Source of the DNA: Euryodendron excelsum
Taxonomy: Eukaryota; Streptophyta; Magnoliopsida; Ericales; Pentaphylacaceae
DNA length: 64,000 bases
Direction: 5' to 3'
Assembly (NCBI GenBank): GCA_033060915.1
Contig: CM065392.1
Location: forward strand, 11,096,001-11,160,000
The position numbers were made by a program, and so were the translations under genes. Shown piece by piece: positions 47,694 to 56,149 of the stretch (the first letter of the stretch is position 1; every line of letters begins with the position of its first letter). Under the pieces are notes generated by a model. It saw nothing but the letters and a program-made list of their open reading frames with translations. It had not been told where the DNA came from and did not search any database.

Positions 47694-48893
47694 TTGTACG
47701 TGGTCTAAATGCTCATCAACAATGCCTTTTGGCCTGATTCAGGCAGTAATAATGCCAGCTTTATGTTTTCTGAGAATTGTAAAGAAGGCAACGACAACTC
47801 AGGTAAGAGAGCTCAATTCACAGTTTCTTCGTATTTGTGCTTAGTAAGACTTTCTTTCTAGATTTTCTGTTTTTCTCCTTCCATTTAAGAAGACAAATTA
47901 GAAAACAGAATGGATTTTGTACTAGACATCTGCATTTCTAACATTTTAAGGATCAAGAATTTACTAACATGAAACCTGTTGAAAAGATTTTAAGCTGTGG
48001 TTATGGCGCTGGAGATCTTTTCTTGGAGAAGGAACATTGTTCTCTTAGAATATTTGTAACACAAAATTTTTACAATTTAACAAGTTGTAGCTGCAAATAG
48101 TTGGTCTAAACTATACAAAACAAGGGTTTTCTCATTAGAAATTTTTTTAGTGCTTAAATGCTGATTAGTTTGGTGGTACTGAGACAGCGCAGGTATCATA
48201 CAGTATCAGATGGCTACCATAATGATTGGCATAAATTGATGGTCATGAACTACCTCTTATACAGAAACTCCAATACCCTAACAGCCTGTTGGAACTTGAG
48301 GGAGGGGAGGGGAGGGGAGGGGAGGGAAGGGAAGGGAAGGGAAAATTTGAAAACTTTTCCTTCTCTTGGTTGATTCTACCTAAAAGAGAAAGGGAAGGAA
48401 AGGGGAGGGAAAATGGAGAAAAAATTTTAAATCACTCTCTTTCTCTCTCCTTTCCTTTCATTTTCTTTCCAAAACCTAATAGGGAAGGAAAAATACTTTT
48501 CCTTCAATTTCTCTTTCCTTTGCCTTCCGTTTCTTTCTGTTCTCTCCCCCAAGTTCCAAGCAGGTTGTAATGTAATACCAGGTTGTGAGCCCCTTCGCCT
48601 CTCCCCCAACCAAAAGCAGAAAAAAAGAGGTGGATAAATAAAAAAACCACACAAAAAAACAGAAGAGGAAGTTGTTGCATATTCTGTGTGATGGTACAAT
48701 TTGTATATTCTGATACAATTTATATGTTCACATGTGGTTGTGCTTTTGTATTTGAATCTATCTGCCGTTCTACTCACTCCCTCTGTTTTCACATATCTAG
48801 ACTGTTTTGAGTATCGCAATTGTTGCACTGGGCATCATTAGTGCAGTCCTGGGAACATACTCTTCGCTGTCAGAAATTGTGAAGGAGTATTGA
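36096..48893 (+). CDS. AVT1: vacuolar amino-acid transporter, AVT1 family (12 coding exons)
   Basis: Exons I can join in phase: 36096-36292, 37978-38264, 38636-38850, 39362-39385, 39474-39654, 39764-39983, 40062-40197, 40409-40428, 40544-40689, 42413-42456, 47743-47802, 48801-48893; 1623 nt, 540 residues plus TGA. The start ATG sits in GCCATGG. The cytosolic N-terminus (residues 1 to about 155) is acidic and Ser-rich and contains [20 protein letters not shown], typical of the family. The amino-acid-permease domain (Pfam Aa_trans) follows from [19 protein letters not shown] to the end, with [45 protein letters not shown] and [12 protein letters not shown]. About ten hydrophobic membrane segments are visible. 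Family members move neutral amino acids across the tonoplast. Length fits the family. All introns are GT-AG except the eighth (see separate entry). Introns 10 (5.3 kb) and 11 carry transposon insertions. Which AVT1 paralogue this is cannot be decided here. Confidence 0.95.
39362..39385 (+). other. 24-nt microexon (exon 4) of the AVT1-like gene
   Basis: Exactly eight codons reading IVLYTELY, flanked by TTGGTGCAG upstream and GTAAGTG downstream. Without it the conserved junction [20 protein letters not shown] would be broken, and both flanking introns are phase 0, so skipping would delete eight residues without a frameshift. Confidence 0.9.
40409..40428 (+). other. 20-nt microexon (exon 8) between U2 and U12 introns
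   Basis: It codes VINPFT plus two bases of a Lys codon and is needed for the conserved run [17 protein letters not shown]. It is preceded by TTTTTTGCAG (ordinary acceptor) and followed by ATATCCTTTT (U12-type donor). Skipping would shift the frame. Confidence 0.85.
40429..40543 (+). other. U12-type (minor spliceosome) intron with AT-AA ends
   Basis: The intron begins ATATCCTTTT, a full match to the U12 AT-type donor (ATATCCTT). Near its end is TTCCTTGAC (40526-40534), matching the U12 branch-point consensus (TTCCTTRAC). From the branch adenosine at 40533 there are ten bases to the acceptor at 40543, inside the usual 10-16 range. The reading frame and the conserved protein (FTKYALL) require the downstream exon to start at G40544, so the intron ends in AA. 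Ending in AG one base later would give a frameshift and an immediate stop. AT-AC is the common U12 pairing of this donor class; AT-AA is rare. Confidence 0.8.
42670..42895 (+). mobile_element. tRNA-derived SINE candidate in intron 10
   Basis: It begins CTGTGGTGGAATGGTTGGG (box A-like) and has AAGTTTCAACCCCTACG (box B-like) about 40 bases later. A tRNA-unrelated body ends in CCCTATAAAAAAAATAG. T-rich runs flank both ends. It does not fold as a functional tRNA, since no anticodon arm is evident. Confidence 0.5.
43690..43830. mobile_element. RTE-type LINE tail-like fragment in intron 10
   Basis: CTCAGCAAGCCTAGTCCCAA, TTACTTGAGGTCAGC and TATAGATCC occur in order, followed by CTCTATTTAGAGCCATCTCC. 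This resembles a very common dispersed plant sequence that I associate with non-LTR (RTE) elements. It has no coding part. The assignment is from memory of the motif. Confidence 0.4.
44640..45060 (-). mobile_element. copia-type LTR fragment in intron 10 (minus strand)
   Basis: Read on the minus strand it ends with GTAGGTTTTCCACATAAAAA and CATATGTTTTTCC, the usual LTR-end phrasing of copia elements, preceded by leader-like sequence. The extent is approximate and no element proteins are seen. Confidence 0.45.
45735..46200 (-). mobile_element. TRIM-like miniature LTR element in intron 10
   Basis: Two related terminal segments flank a short non-coding centre. The right one (about 46033-46200) and the left one (about 45735-45815) share GCCAAG(A/G)AGATGT and TTGGGTT(C/T)ATTA with the same spacing to GACTCAAC. 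On the minus strand, TGGTATCAAAG (plus 46012-46022 region) directly follows the right-hand repeat. That matches the primer-binding site of copia-like and TRIM elements (initiator Met tRNA, usual TGGTATCAGAGC). The right LTR contains a perfect 54-bp tandem duplication (46073 and 46127), and the centre a 94-bp tandem duplication (45822 and 45916). Confidence 0.5.
47152..47507. mobile_element. MITE with diverged inverted ends in intron 10
   Basis: The left end TTTAGACCTATGTTACCTGG corresponds to the reverse complement of the right end (TTAGGTAACATAGCTTTAGA). Inside each end are mirrored GGGTGTCGG / GTGTCAGACACGG words. It is about 355 bp with no credible coding sequence. Confidence 0.55.
47655..47693. 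repeat. (TC)n(TA)n microsatellite in intron 10
   Basis: About eight TC units followed by about eleven TA units, 50 bases upstream of exon 11. Structure resembles the tract before the gene's start codon. Confidence 0.9.
48285..48567. mobile_element. purine-rich MITE in intron 11
   Basis: The left end GCCTGTTGGAACTTGAGGGA is the inverse of the right end (TCCCCCAAGTTCCAAGCAGG). The left half is purine-rich (GGGGA/GGGAA runs) and the right half pyrimidine-rich, so the two halves could pair into one long stem in the pre-mRNA. It lies about 230 bases upstream of the last exon. Confidence 0.6.
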
Positions 48894-49603
48894 GATGTCC
48901 AAATACTTGAACACGCGGACAAATCTGAGTGCATGATGCTGTTATGATCTATACATTGTTATTTCATTTCACCTTTGACTACTGTATCTTATAAATATCC
49001 TTGGAGAAAAGGCCTTTCTGGATGTTAACCCTATTTGCTTTAGATTTAGTGAGAAGAGAATGTACTATTATGGAAACGTACCGAATGTTACATATGCTGG
49101 CATTTGAACCTTTTTTTAACAGTAATTACAGTTGAGTTGTTCTTCATGATAAATGTCAGGTAGCTTTTTGTATGAAGAGAATGTACTATCAAGTGTTGGG
49201 GTCCTCGAATTTCTTGAAATCAGCTGTAGTCTATTGGAAAATGCAGTTATCCACAAATACGGGTAGATTACTCGGTTTGTATTGTTCATCCTGTTTGAGC
49301 TTTGAACCAGTCCATTCTAGAGAAGATTGGCATGCATTATTCGGAGTTTGCTAAATCATGTGGTTGATTAACTTGGTTAGTGATGAATAGTTGCATAAAA
49401 CTGATCTACTATTCTGTGCCGGGAACTGGTCACGCAGAAAAGCATCCATGAAACTTCTGTGTTCATGTTTTTATATATACTCTTTTATGGCCTATTTATA
49501 AGCCACACCCACGCTAATAAACCTTAAGATAGATCAAAGTCTTAAAAATGTCGAATAAAGCATGACCTTCAATTGTGATTATTACACTTGATCAAGTAGG
49601 ATA
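48894..49603 (+). other. 3' UTR and downstream spacer of the AVT1-like gene
   Basis: It follows the stop codon directly. AATAAA occurs late (about 49515 and 49553), and nearer variants such as ATAAATATCC at about 48991 are possible poly(A) signals. No other gene is seen before the LTR at 49604. The end of the transcript cannot be fixed from sequence. Confidence 0.45.
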
Positions 49604-50112
49604 TGATGGGGGATAGCCGGACCCCGACCAGCTCGCGAACATGTCAAACCCCTACCATGGGTGTGCCAGGAAGGGAGCCCGAACAGCCAATGACCACCTT
49701 GTATCCCGAATAGGGATCGAGATGACAGTATGCAAGGCAGAGCACAGAATCCGATGCCTTAGCCGCACGTCCCGAGATTCACGCCTGACAATCAATGCCC
49801 ATCACCCCATTAGGGGCACATGATTGCGCTTAAGAAGGGCGCGGTGAGGGCGTGACATGGGGGCACAATCCACTCTCCCCCAATGGCTACATCTAAGGAT
49901 CACTCCCAGTTGCCAATCCCTATATTAGGAGGCCTTAGCCCTCCACTCAAGGTACAATCTATCTTAACTATTCTGCTGCATATCCTCCTAATCCAATTGT
50001 ACTAACTTTGGCATTGGATAGTCCTTGGCAGACACTACACTGGTGTACTTAACACAAGGTCTCTTTGTCCAACCTCAAGATCAGTTCATCCTAACTTGGA
50101 GTAGATCTTACA
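49604..50112 (+). repeat. 5' LTR of the Tat-type element
   Basis: It starts TGATGGGGGATAGC and ends at GATCTTACA. It matches 58760-59297 throughout, for example CAATGACCACCTTGTATCCC, GAGATTCACGCCTGACAAT and CCTATATTAGGAGGC. It is shorter because the 3' copy has about 30 extra bases around 59020-59060. The promoter is probably near CCTATATTAGGAGGCC, just before CCCTCCACTCAAGG. Confidence 0.85.
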
Positions 50113-50130
50113 AGTTTACTGAGTCATTAG

Positions 50131-50143
50131 TTGGCGCCGTCTG
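50131..50143 (+). other. primer-binding-site-like motif
   Basis: TTGGCGCCGTCTG lies 18 bases after the end of LTR homology. TGGCGCCGTCTG is the usual sequence after the 5' LTR in many plant gypsy elements. The gap from the LTR end leaves the exact site uncertain. Confidence 0.5.
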
Positions 50144-50210
50144 TGAAAACAACATACTTGTTTTCACAATCTTAATCAGGTCTGGTACTACTACCCAAAG
50201 ACAAGTAGCT

Positions 50211-51701
50211 ATGGAGGACCAAGATGCAGATAGAGTGAAGGTGCTGGAGGAGCAGGTGGCCACCATGATGGCCAACATGCAGCAGTTGATTGTCTAGAAT
50301 CAACAGCTGCTCCAAAGGGCCCCTACACCCCCAGAAGTCCCACCACCGACATTTCCGCCGGAGAACAAAGAAAAGGTGGCCGGTAATGACCAACTCGATA
50401 ATGATCCAGCCAGGCAAGCAGAAGAAGCACAACCAGTTGATGGGGCAAAACAAGTGGAGGAAGAACACAACCATTCCGCGCAAACCACGGTAGCCCCTCC
50501 ATCATACTGAAGTCACTGGAGAGAATGACAACCCCTCTACCTGGGATAAGCGAATGAAGACCATGCAAGCATAGCTGGCAGGAGTCTTAGAAGCGGTCAA
50601 AACTAAGATAATAAGCACTGTGGAAGAGTTGGTCAACCGAACCGATTCACCCTTAACCTCTGCCATGATGGAAAAGCCCTTGTCGCTAAAGTTCAAGATG
50701 TTGACCCTCGAGACGTTCAATAGGTTAAAGGACCCTCTGGACCATCTTGAGACATGTAAGACCCCGATGCACCCGTAGGCTGTTCTAGATGAGATCATGT
50801 GCAGAGTCTTCTCAATCACCCTAAAGGGATCAGCTAGAGTTTGGTTTAACAGAATCAAACCTAACACGATCAGTACATTTCTCAGCTTAGCAAGCTTTTT
50901 GTTGGGCATTCCATTGGAGGGCAAAGACAGAAGAAGCCTTCAGCATACTTGTTGATGGCGAAACAAGAGAAAAAGGAGATGTTAAGGGAGTATGTCAACA
51001 GATTCAACAAACAGACCCTCAATATAAACAATGCAGATGACAAGGTGGCAGTGATAGCCTTCATGAGCAGGGTGAGGTCCACAAGGTCTTTTTCTCATTA
51101 TCAAATAAACCCCCAAAAGAGCATGGCTAAACTCATGCTCCGAGCCTAGGAGCACATGAATGCAGAAGATGCCCTCAACGCCCAGCGTGACCAAGATGGA
51201 GAAGGGAGTTTGTGCTCGGACAAGAAAAAGAGGTCAGGAGATAAGTTAAAAGACAATCATGATACCAAAGCCCCTAGGAGCTCCAGGTTGGCTCCTTGTG
51301 ATGAGGGGAAAAAGGGGAGCTCTACCCTCTTGGGGCGCAGACTCATTCCCCTCACCGCCCCTTTAAAGAACGTTATGTACGAGATACGGAATGACTCTGC
51401 CTTGAGCTGGCTAGCTAGACTGAAGACACTCCCAGAGAAAAGGTCCATAAGGAAATATTTCCAGTTCTACCAAGATCATGGTCATAACACTAAAGAATGC
51501 ATCGATCTTAAACAGCAGATTGAAAACTTGATCAAACGAGGAAGGCTCAGGAGATTTGTTGCTGTGCAAGGAAGGGATCGACAACACGATTTGGCAAAAT
51601 GGAGAAACCCAAAATTAGCTCAACAGCATCAACAACCTATGGGGGAGATTCGGGTGATAGTTAGAGGCTTTGCAAGAGGCAGAGAGTCTTCGGCAGCCTG
51701 A
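50211..51701 (+). pseudogene. gag of the Tat-type element, interrupted
   Basis: The probable start is ATGGAGGACCAAG at 50211, opening with a coiled-coil-like segment (VKVLEEQVATMMANMQQL) that ends in a TAG. The core gag domain is recognisable across two frames: LKDPLDHLETCK, ITLKGSARVWFNRIK, then MAKQEKKEMLREYVNRFNKQ and VAVIAFMSRV. A terminal part reads RKYFQFYQDHGHNTKECIDL and QQIENLIKRGRLRRFV, the conserved end of Tat-clade gag. Several stops and at least two frameshifts interrupt it. Gag forms the cytoplasmic virus-like particle in live elements. Confidence 0.8.
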
Positions 51702-52130
51702 AAAAATCATGCTCAGAAGATCATAGAACCGCAAGAAGTGCTCTTGGCAGAGCGTCTGAACAAGATGCCCAGAACAGAAATCTACCGTCATTACCTTCAC
51801 AAGAAGATGAGGCGGTAGAACTGAGCCAGCCTCATGATGACCCTTTGCTCATCACCACCATTATCTCCAACTTCAAAATTGGGAGAGTTTTGATAGATAG
51901 TGGTAGCTTGGTGGACATCCTATTTCAATCAGTGTTCGAGCAAATGAAAATTGACAAGAAAAAAATGCACCCAGTAACCTCGCCTCTCTGGTCGAGTTCA
52001 CAGGAGACCGGGTCATCCCCCTTGGTTCCATAATCTTACCAGTGACCCTAGGGAGTGAAGCGTAACAGGCGACGAAATTGATCAATTTCTTGGTCGTGGA
52101 CTGCCCCTCAGCCTATAACACAATAATCGG
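51702..52130 (+). pseudogene. aspartic protease region of the Tat-type element
   Basis: The frame at 51845-52033 contains RVLIDSGSLVDILF, the retropepsin active-site block (Asp-Ser-Gly). After a frameshift the sequence continues as LPVTLGSEA and SAYNTIIG, a TGA where Arg is expected, then TALNQF. The protease would process the Gag-Pol precursor. It is non-functional because of the frameshift and stops. Confidence 0.75.
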
Positions 52131-52379
52131 TTGAACAGCTCTGAACCAGTTCAAGGTTGTAACTTCTACTTACCACCTCAGGGTCAAGTTTCCAACTGAC
52201 CAGGTGGTGAGGAGTGAAAAAGGTGACCATTGAATAGCGAGAGAATGCTATATGGCATCTCTCAAAGGTGTTGTGAGCATGGAGGCATGAGGAACTGGAG
52301 GTCAAGGACGAAGAAGAAGAAAAAAAGAGGGGAACCCGTGGAAGAACTCGAGGAGGTTGTGATAGGAGAGGCAGACCAA

Positions 52380-53160
52380 AACAAGGTAGTCAAGATTAGG
52401 TCAGCTGCACCCGACTAGCTTAAGGAGAAATTGAAGAGTTTCCTCAGAAGAAATGCAGATGTCTTTGCTTGGACGCACGAAAATATGCCTGGCATCGACC
52501 CAAAAGTTGCTATCCACCAACTGAACATCTCTCTAGAAGCAAAACTAGTGGTCCAAAAAAGAAGAAGCTTCACCCTCGAATGCAACGAAGCCATTGTAGA
52601 TGAGGTCGAGAAGCTTATCACGGCCAAGGCCAAGTTCATCAAGGAGGCCTAGTACCCGACCTGGTTGTATAACGTGGTGATGGTCAAGAAAGCAAGCGAG
52701 AAATGGAGAATGTGCGTCGATTTCACTTGCCATAACAAAGCTTGTCCGAAGGATAGTTTCCATCTGCCAACCATCGACCTCCTAGTAGACTCTATAGATA
52801 GGGGACTGTATTGCTACAAAATCATGCCTTCTGGCCTAAAAAACACCGAGACAACCTACCAGAGGCTGGTGAACAAAATGTTCAAATAAAAAATTAGCAG
52901 AAATGTAGAGGTGTACGTAGACGACATGCTAGTAGAAAGCAAGCAGGCGCCTAACTATTTAGATGACCAAGAGGAAACATTCCAAACACTGAGGGCATAT
53001 AACATGAAGCATAACCCAGCAACGTGCGCATTCGGGGTAGCTTCTAGAAAGTTCCTTGACTTCATGGTATCTCACAGAGGTATTAAGGCCAACCTAGAGA
53101 AGATCGGGGTTGTCTTAGATATGAATGCCCCAAAGACGATCAAAGATGTTTAGAAATTAG
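52380..53160 (+). pseudogene. reverse transcriptase of the Tat-type element, motif A deleted
   Basis: Visible blocks are NADVFAWTHENMPGIDP, EVEKLITAKAKFIKEA, a stop, YPTWLYNVVMVKKASEKWRM, CVDFTCHNKACPKDSFHLP, DRGLYCYKIMPSGLKN, then VEVYVDDMLV and KFLDFMVSHRGIKAN. The YVDD catalytic box is present. Between LLVDSI and DRGLYC (around 52797) about 30 residues expected in the family are missing, including the FMDAYSGYNQI-type block that carries the first catalytic Asp, so this RT could not work even without its stops. Confidence 0.85.
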
Positions 53161-54050
53161 CGGGCCAAGTAGCAGCTCTAAATTGGTTTATCACAAGGTC
53201 TACCAACAAGTGTCTTCCATTCTTCAAGGTCTTGTGAAAGACGTTCACATGGATAGAGGAATGCGAAGAGGTGTTTCAACAGCTAAAGCAATACTTGGGC
53301 TCTGTCCCATTGTTCAGCCGCACCATCGCAGAGGAGCTGCTATAGTTCTATCTTGCGGTCTCTACAACGACAGTGAGCTCGGCACTGATCAAAGAAGAGG
53401 ATAGCGCATAGTAAAACCGGTCTACTACACCAGCAAGGCACTTGGAGGGTCCGAAGAAAAATACCCTAAGATGGAGCTGTTGGCCCTCGCCCTGATGATA
53501 GTGGCTCGGAGGCTCAAGCCTTACTTCCAAGCACATACCATTGTGGTTTTGATAAGCCAACCTCTACAAAAGGTCCTGCACAAGCTAGAAACCTCAGGCA
53601 GACTAATGAAATAGTCAATTGAGCTTAGTTAGTTCGATGTATCGGCCTTGACAAGTAATCAAGGGACAAGCTGCTGCAGATTTCATAGCAGAGTTTACCC
53701 ACCCAAGCACTCGTCTCGAATAGGAAAACAACGACAACAATTGTATATTGAATGTTGATGGATCCTCCATTCAACAGTCAAGCGGGATAGGCGTCATTCT
53801 CGTCACACCACCATTAACGAGGCCGAATACGAAGCCCTGATAGCTGGCCTTCAGATGGCTCGGCGAATGGGGGCAGAGCAGGTGATAGTACAAGAGATTT
53901 ATAACTTGTCTTGGAGCAAGTTTAAGGGAGTATGAAGCAAAGGGAGAAAAAATGAATGAATATTGCCAGTTGGCCAAAAGCATGACCAGGAGATTCAGAA
54001 AAGGTCCAACTACAAAGGATCCCTAGATTAGAAAACAAAGAGGCGGGCCG
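53161..54050 (+). pseudogene. RT connection and RNase H remnants
   Basis: Frames give LAGQVAALNWFITRS, EVFQQLKQYLGSVPL, YLAVSTTTVSSALI and MELLALALM-like text. RNase H follows with LNVDGSSIQQSSGIGV (first catalytic Asp) and YEALIAGLQMARRMGAEQVIV. The next conserved RNase H block (YSDSQLVV in relatives) is absent, and the sequence jumps to a later part, so a second deletion is likely around 53890. It is broken by several stops. Confidence 0.7.
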
Positions 54051-55396
54051 ATTGGCAAGAATCGCCTCGTCTAAGGAAGTAGACCCCGATGTGCCCATGG
54101 AAATATTAGATTTCTCGAACATCCGAACACCAGAGGTCAACAGCATCAGGTTAGAGTTGCCATGGGCCAGACCGATCAGCGAATACTTAGAACGAGGAAC
54201 GCCACCAGAAGACAAGACAGAAGTAAGGAAAATCAAGCTTCGAGCAAGAAACTATGTGCTACTCGTGATGTGCTCTACAAAAGGGGGCATAGCCTGCCCC
54301 TACTCAGGTGCACCAATGAAGAGGAAGCTGACTACATAATGAGAGAAGTCCATGAAGGGGTATGTGAAAACCACTCTGGAGGGCATTCCCTGGCCAACAA
54401 GATACTTAGAGCATCGTACTATTGGTCGAACATGAGCAAAAATGCCAAGGATTTCGTCAAAAAGTGCAACAAGTGCCAAAGGTTCGCTAACATTCCTATG
54501 TAACCCGCTTAAGAGTTGACCCCTATCCAGAGCCCATGGTCCTTTGCCCCAGTGGAGTATCAATATAGTGGGACCCCTACCCTTGTGCAGGGGGCAAAAT
54601 AAGTTCGCAATAGTGGCCATCGACTACTCCACCAAGTGGGCTGAGACAGAAGCTTAACCCATCATCACAAAGCATAAAATGAAGATCTTCCTTTGAAAGA
54701 ACATTATTTGTCATTTCGGGATGCCTATGGTGGTAATCACGGACAACGAAAAACAGTTCAAGGGAAAGAAATTCAACCAGCTGTACTCGGACTTATAGAT
54801 TAGCCATCATTACTCCTTGCTAGAGCATCCATAGACAACGAGCAGGTGGAAGTCACTAATAGATCCCTCTTAAAAGTCATTAAAATCACATTGGAGAAAG
54901 CTAAAAGACTTTGGGTAGAAGAGCTCCCCAACATATTCTGGGCCTACCGAACTACCAAGGAAGTCTCAACAGGACAGACCCCTTTCATGCTATTGTTCGG
55001 CACAGAGACATTCATCTCAGTAGAGATTAGCCTCCATAGCCCGAAAGTAAAACACTATGACCCCAAAGCCAATGGTGAGACATTAGAGGTGAACCTCAAT
55101 CTACTTGAGGAGGAGAGGTTGCAGGCAGCAATTAAGATGGCCTCCTACCAACAGATAATGAAGCAATATCATGACACCAAGGTACGCCCCAGAGATTTCA
55201 AGCCTAAAGATTTGGTATTAAAAAAGGCCAATTAATCTACAAGGAATCCTCAAGATAGAAAGCTCGGGCTAAATTGGGAAGGACCCTACAAGGTTATTAG
55301 CTTTTACAAAATGGTAATATACCAACTAAAGGGCCTAAATAGGAAAGAGTTGCCCCATCCTTAGCATGCAATGCATCTCAGAAAGTACTACGTCTA
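54051..55396 (+). pseudogene. integrase of the Tat-type element, interrupted
   Basis: The zinc-binding domain is clear at 54330-54500: VHEGVCENHSGGHSLANKI and DFVKKCNKCQRF give the His-His-Cys-Cys pattern. The catalytic core is recognisable but broken; MVVITDNEKQFKG carries the second Asp. The late core and C-terminus are better kept (54846-55235: VEELPNIFWAYRTTKEVSTG, TPFMLLFGTE, YHDTKVRPRDFKPKDLVL). The tail reads LNWEGPYKVI, the GPY/F motif. No chromodomain follows. Confidence 0.85.
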
Positions 55397-55483
55397 AAGG
55401 CTCCCCAAATGTAATGCTCTTCCAGAAATAATAGTCCAGTTTGCTTATCTACAATTACCTCAAATACTTTCTTCTTCTACAAA

Positions 55484-55890
55484 TCTAAAGTATACCTGTT
55501 TGGTTGATGAGACCAAACAGGACATGATTCATGAGATCAAGGCCTAAGAGCCTAAAGTATACCTGTTCGGTTCACGAGGCTGAACATGACATGGTTCACG
55601 AGACCAAGGCCTAAGAGCCTAAAGTATATCTATTCGGTTCACAAGACTGAATAGGACATGGCCCACGAGACCAAGAGCCTAAGAACCTAAAGTATACTTG
55701 TTCGGTTCACAAGATCGAACATGACATGGTTCACGAGACCAAGGCTTAGGAGCTTAGAGTATACCTGTTTGGTTCACGAGACTAAACAGGACATGGTTCC
55801 CGAGACCAAGGCTTAAACGCTAAAGTATACCTGTTCGGCCCGAGAGGTCGAGCAAGACCGAAATGACACATAAGGCTCGAATACTTTTGC
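55484..55890 (+). repeat. 67-bp tandem array, each unit with a hairpin
   Basis: Units start CCTAAAGTATACCTG at about 55484, 55551, 55618, 55686, 55753 and 55820. Each contains a 10-base stem with a 7-base loop, e.g. CCTGTTTGGT-TGATGAG-ACCAAACAGG in unit 1. Units differ at two stem positions with matching changes on the other arm (see findings). It lies between integrase and the antisense ORF and is not coding. Confidence 0.85.
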
Positions 55891-56149
55891 TCGGCCTATA
55901 AAACCAAACAACTCAACAGCCTAAGGGCCCAAAGTGTGCCTGCTCGGCCTAAGCAATAGAGCACATATATGACCTATGGCCTAAACAAACTATTAGTCTA
56001 CAAAGAGAGTCAAACATTTAAGAAGAAGCTGGAGAATTCTAAAGGAACGACTTTTATTTATCTGGCTGAGCTGATTACAGAAAAAAAGGGAAATACAAGA
56101 ATGACAAAAAGAAGAGGACTATAGCAAAAGGAAAAGGCTAGAACAGAGA

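Noticed and set aside
49641..49823. 60-codon frame in the 5' LTR
   Set aside because: Lies in LTR sequence and is not preserved in the 3' LTR.
55484..55890. CRISPR-like appearance of the 67-bp array
   Set aside because: Units are contiguous with no unique spacers, and the window is plant nuclear DNA.
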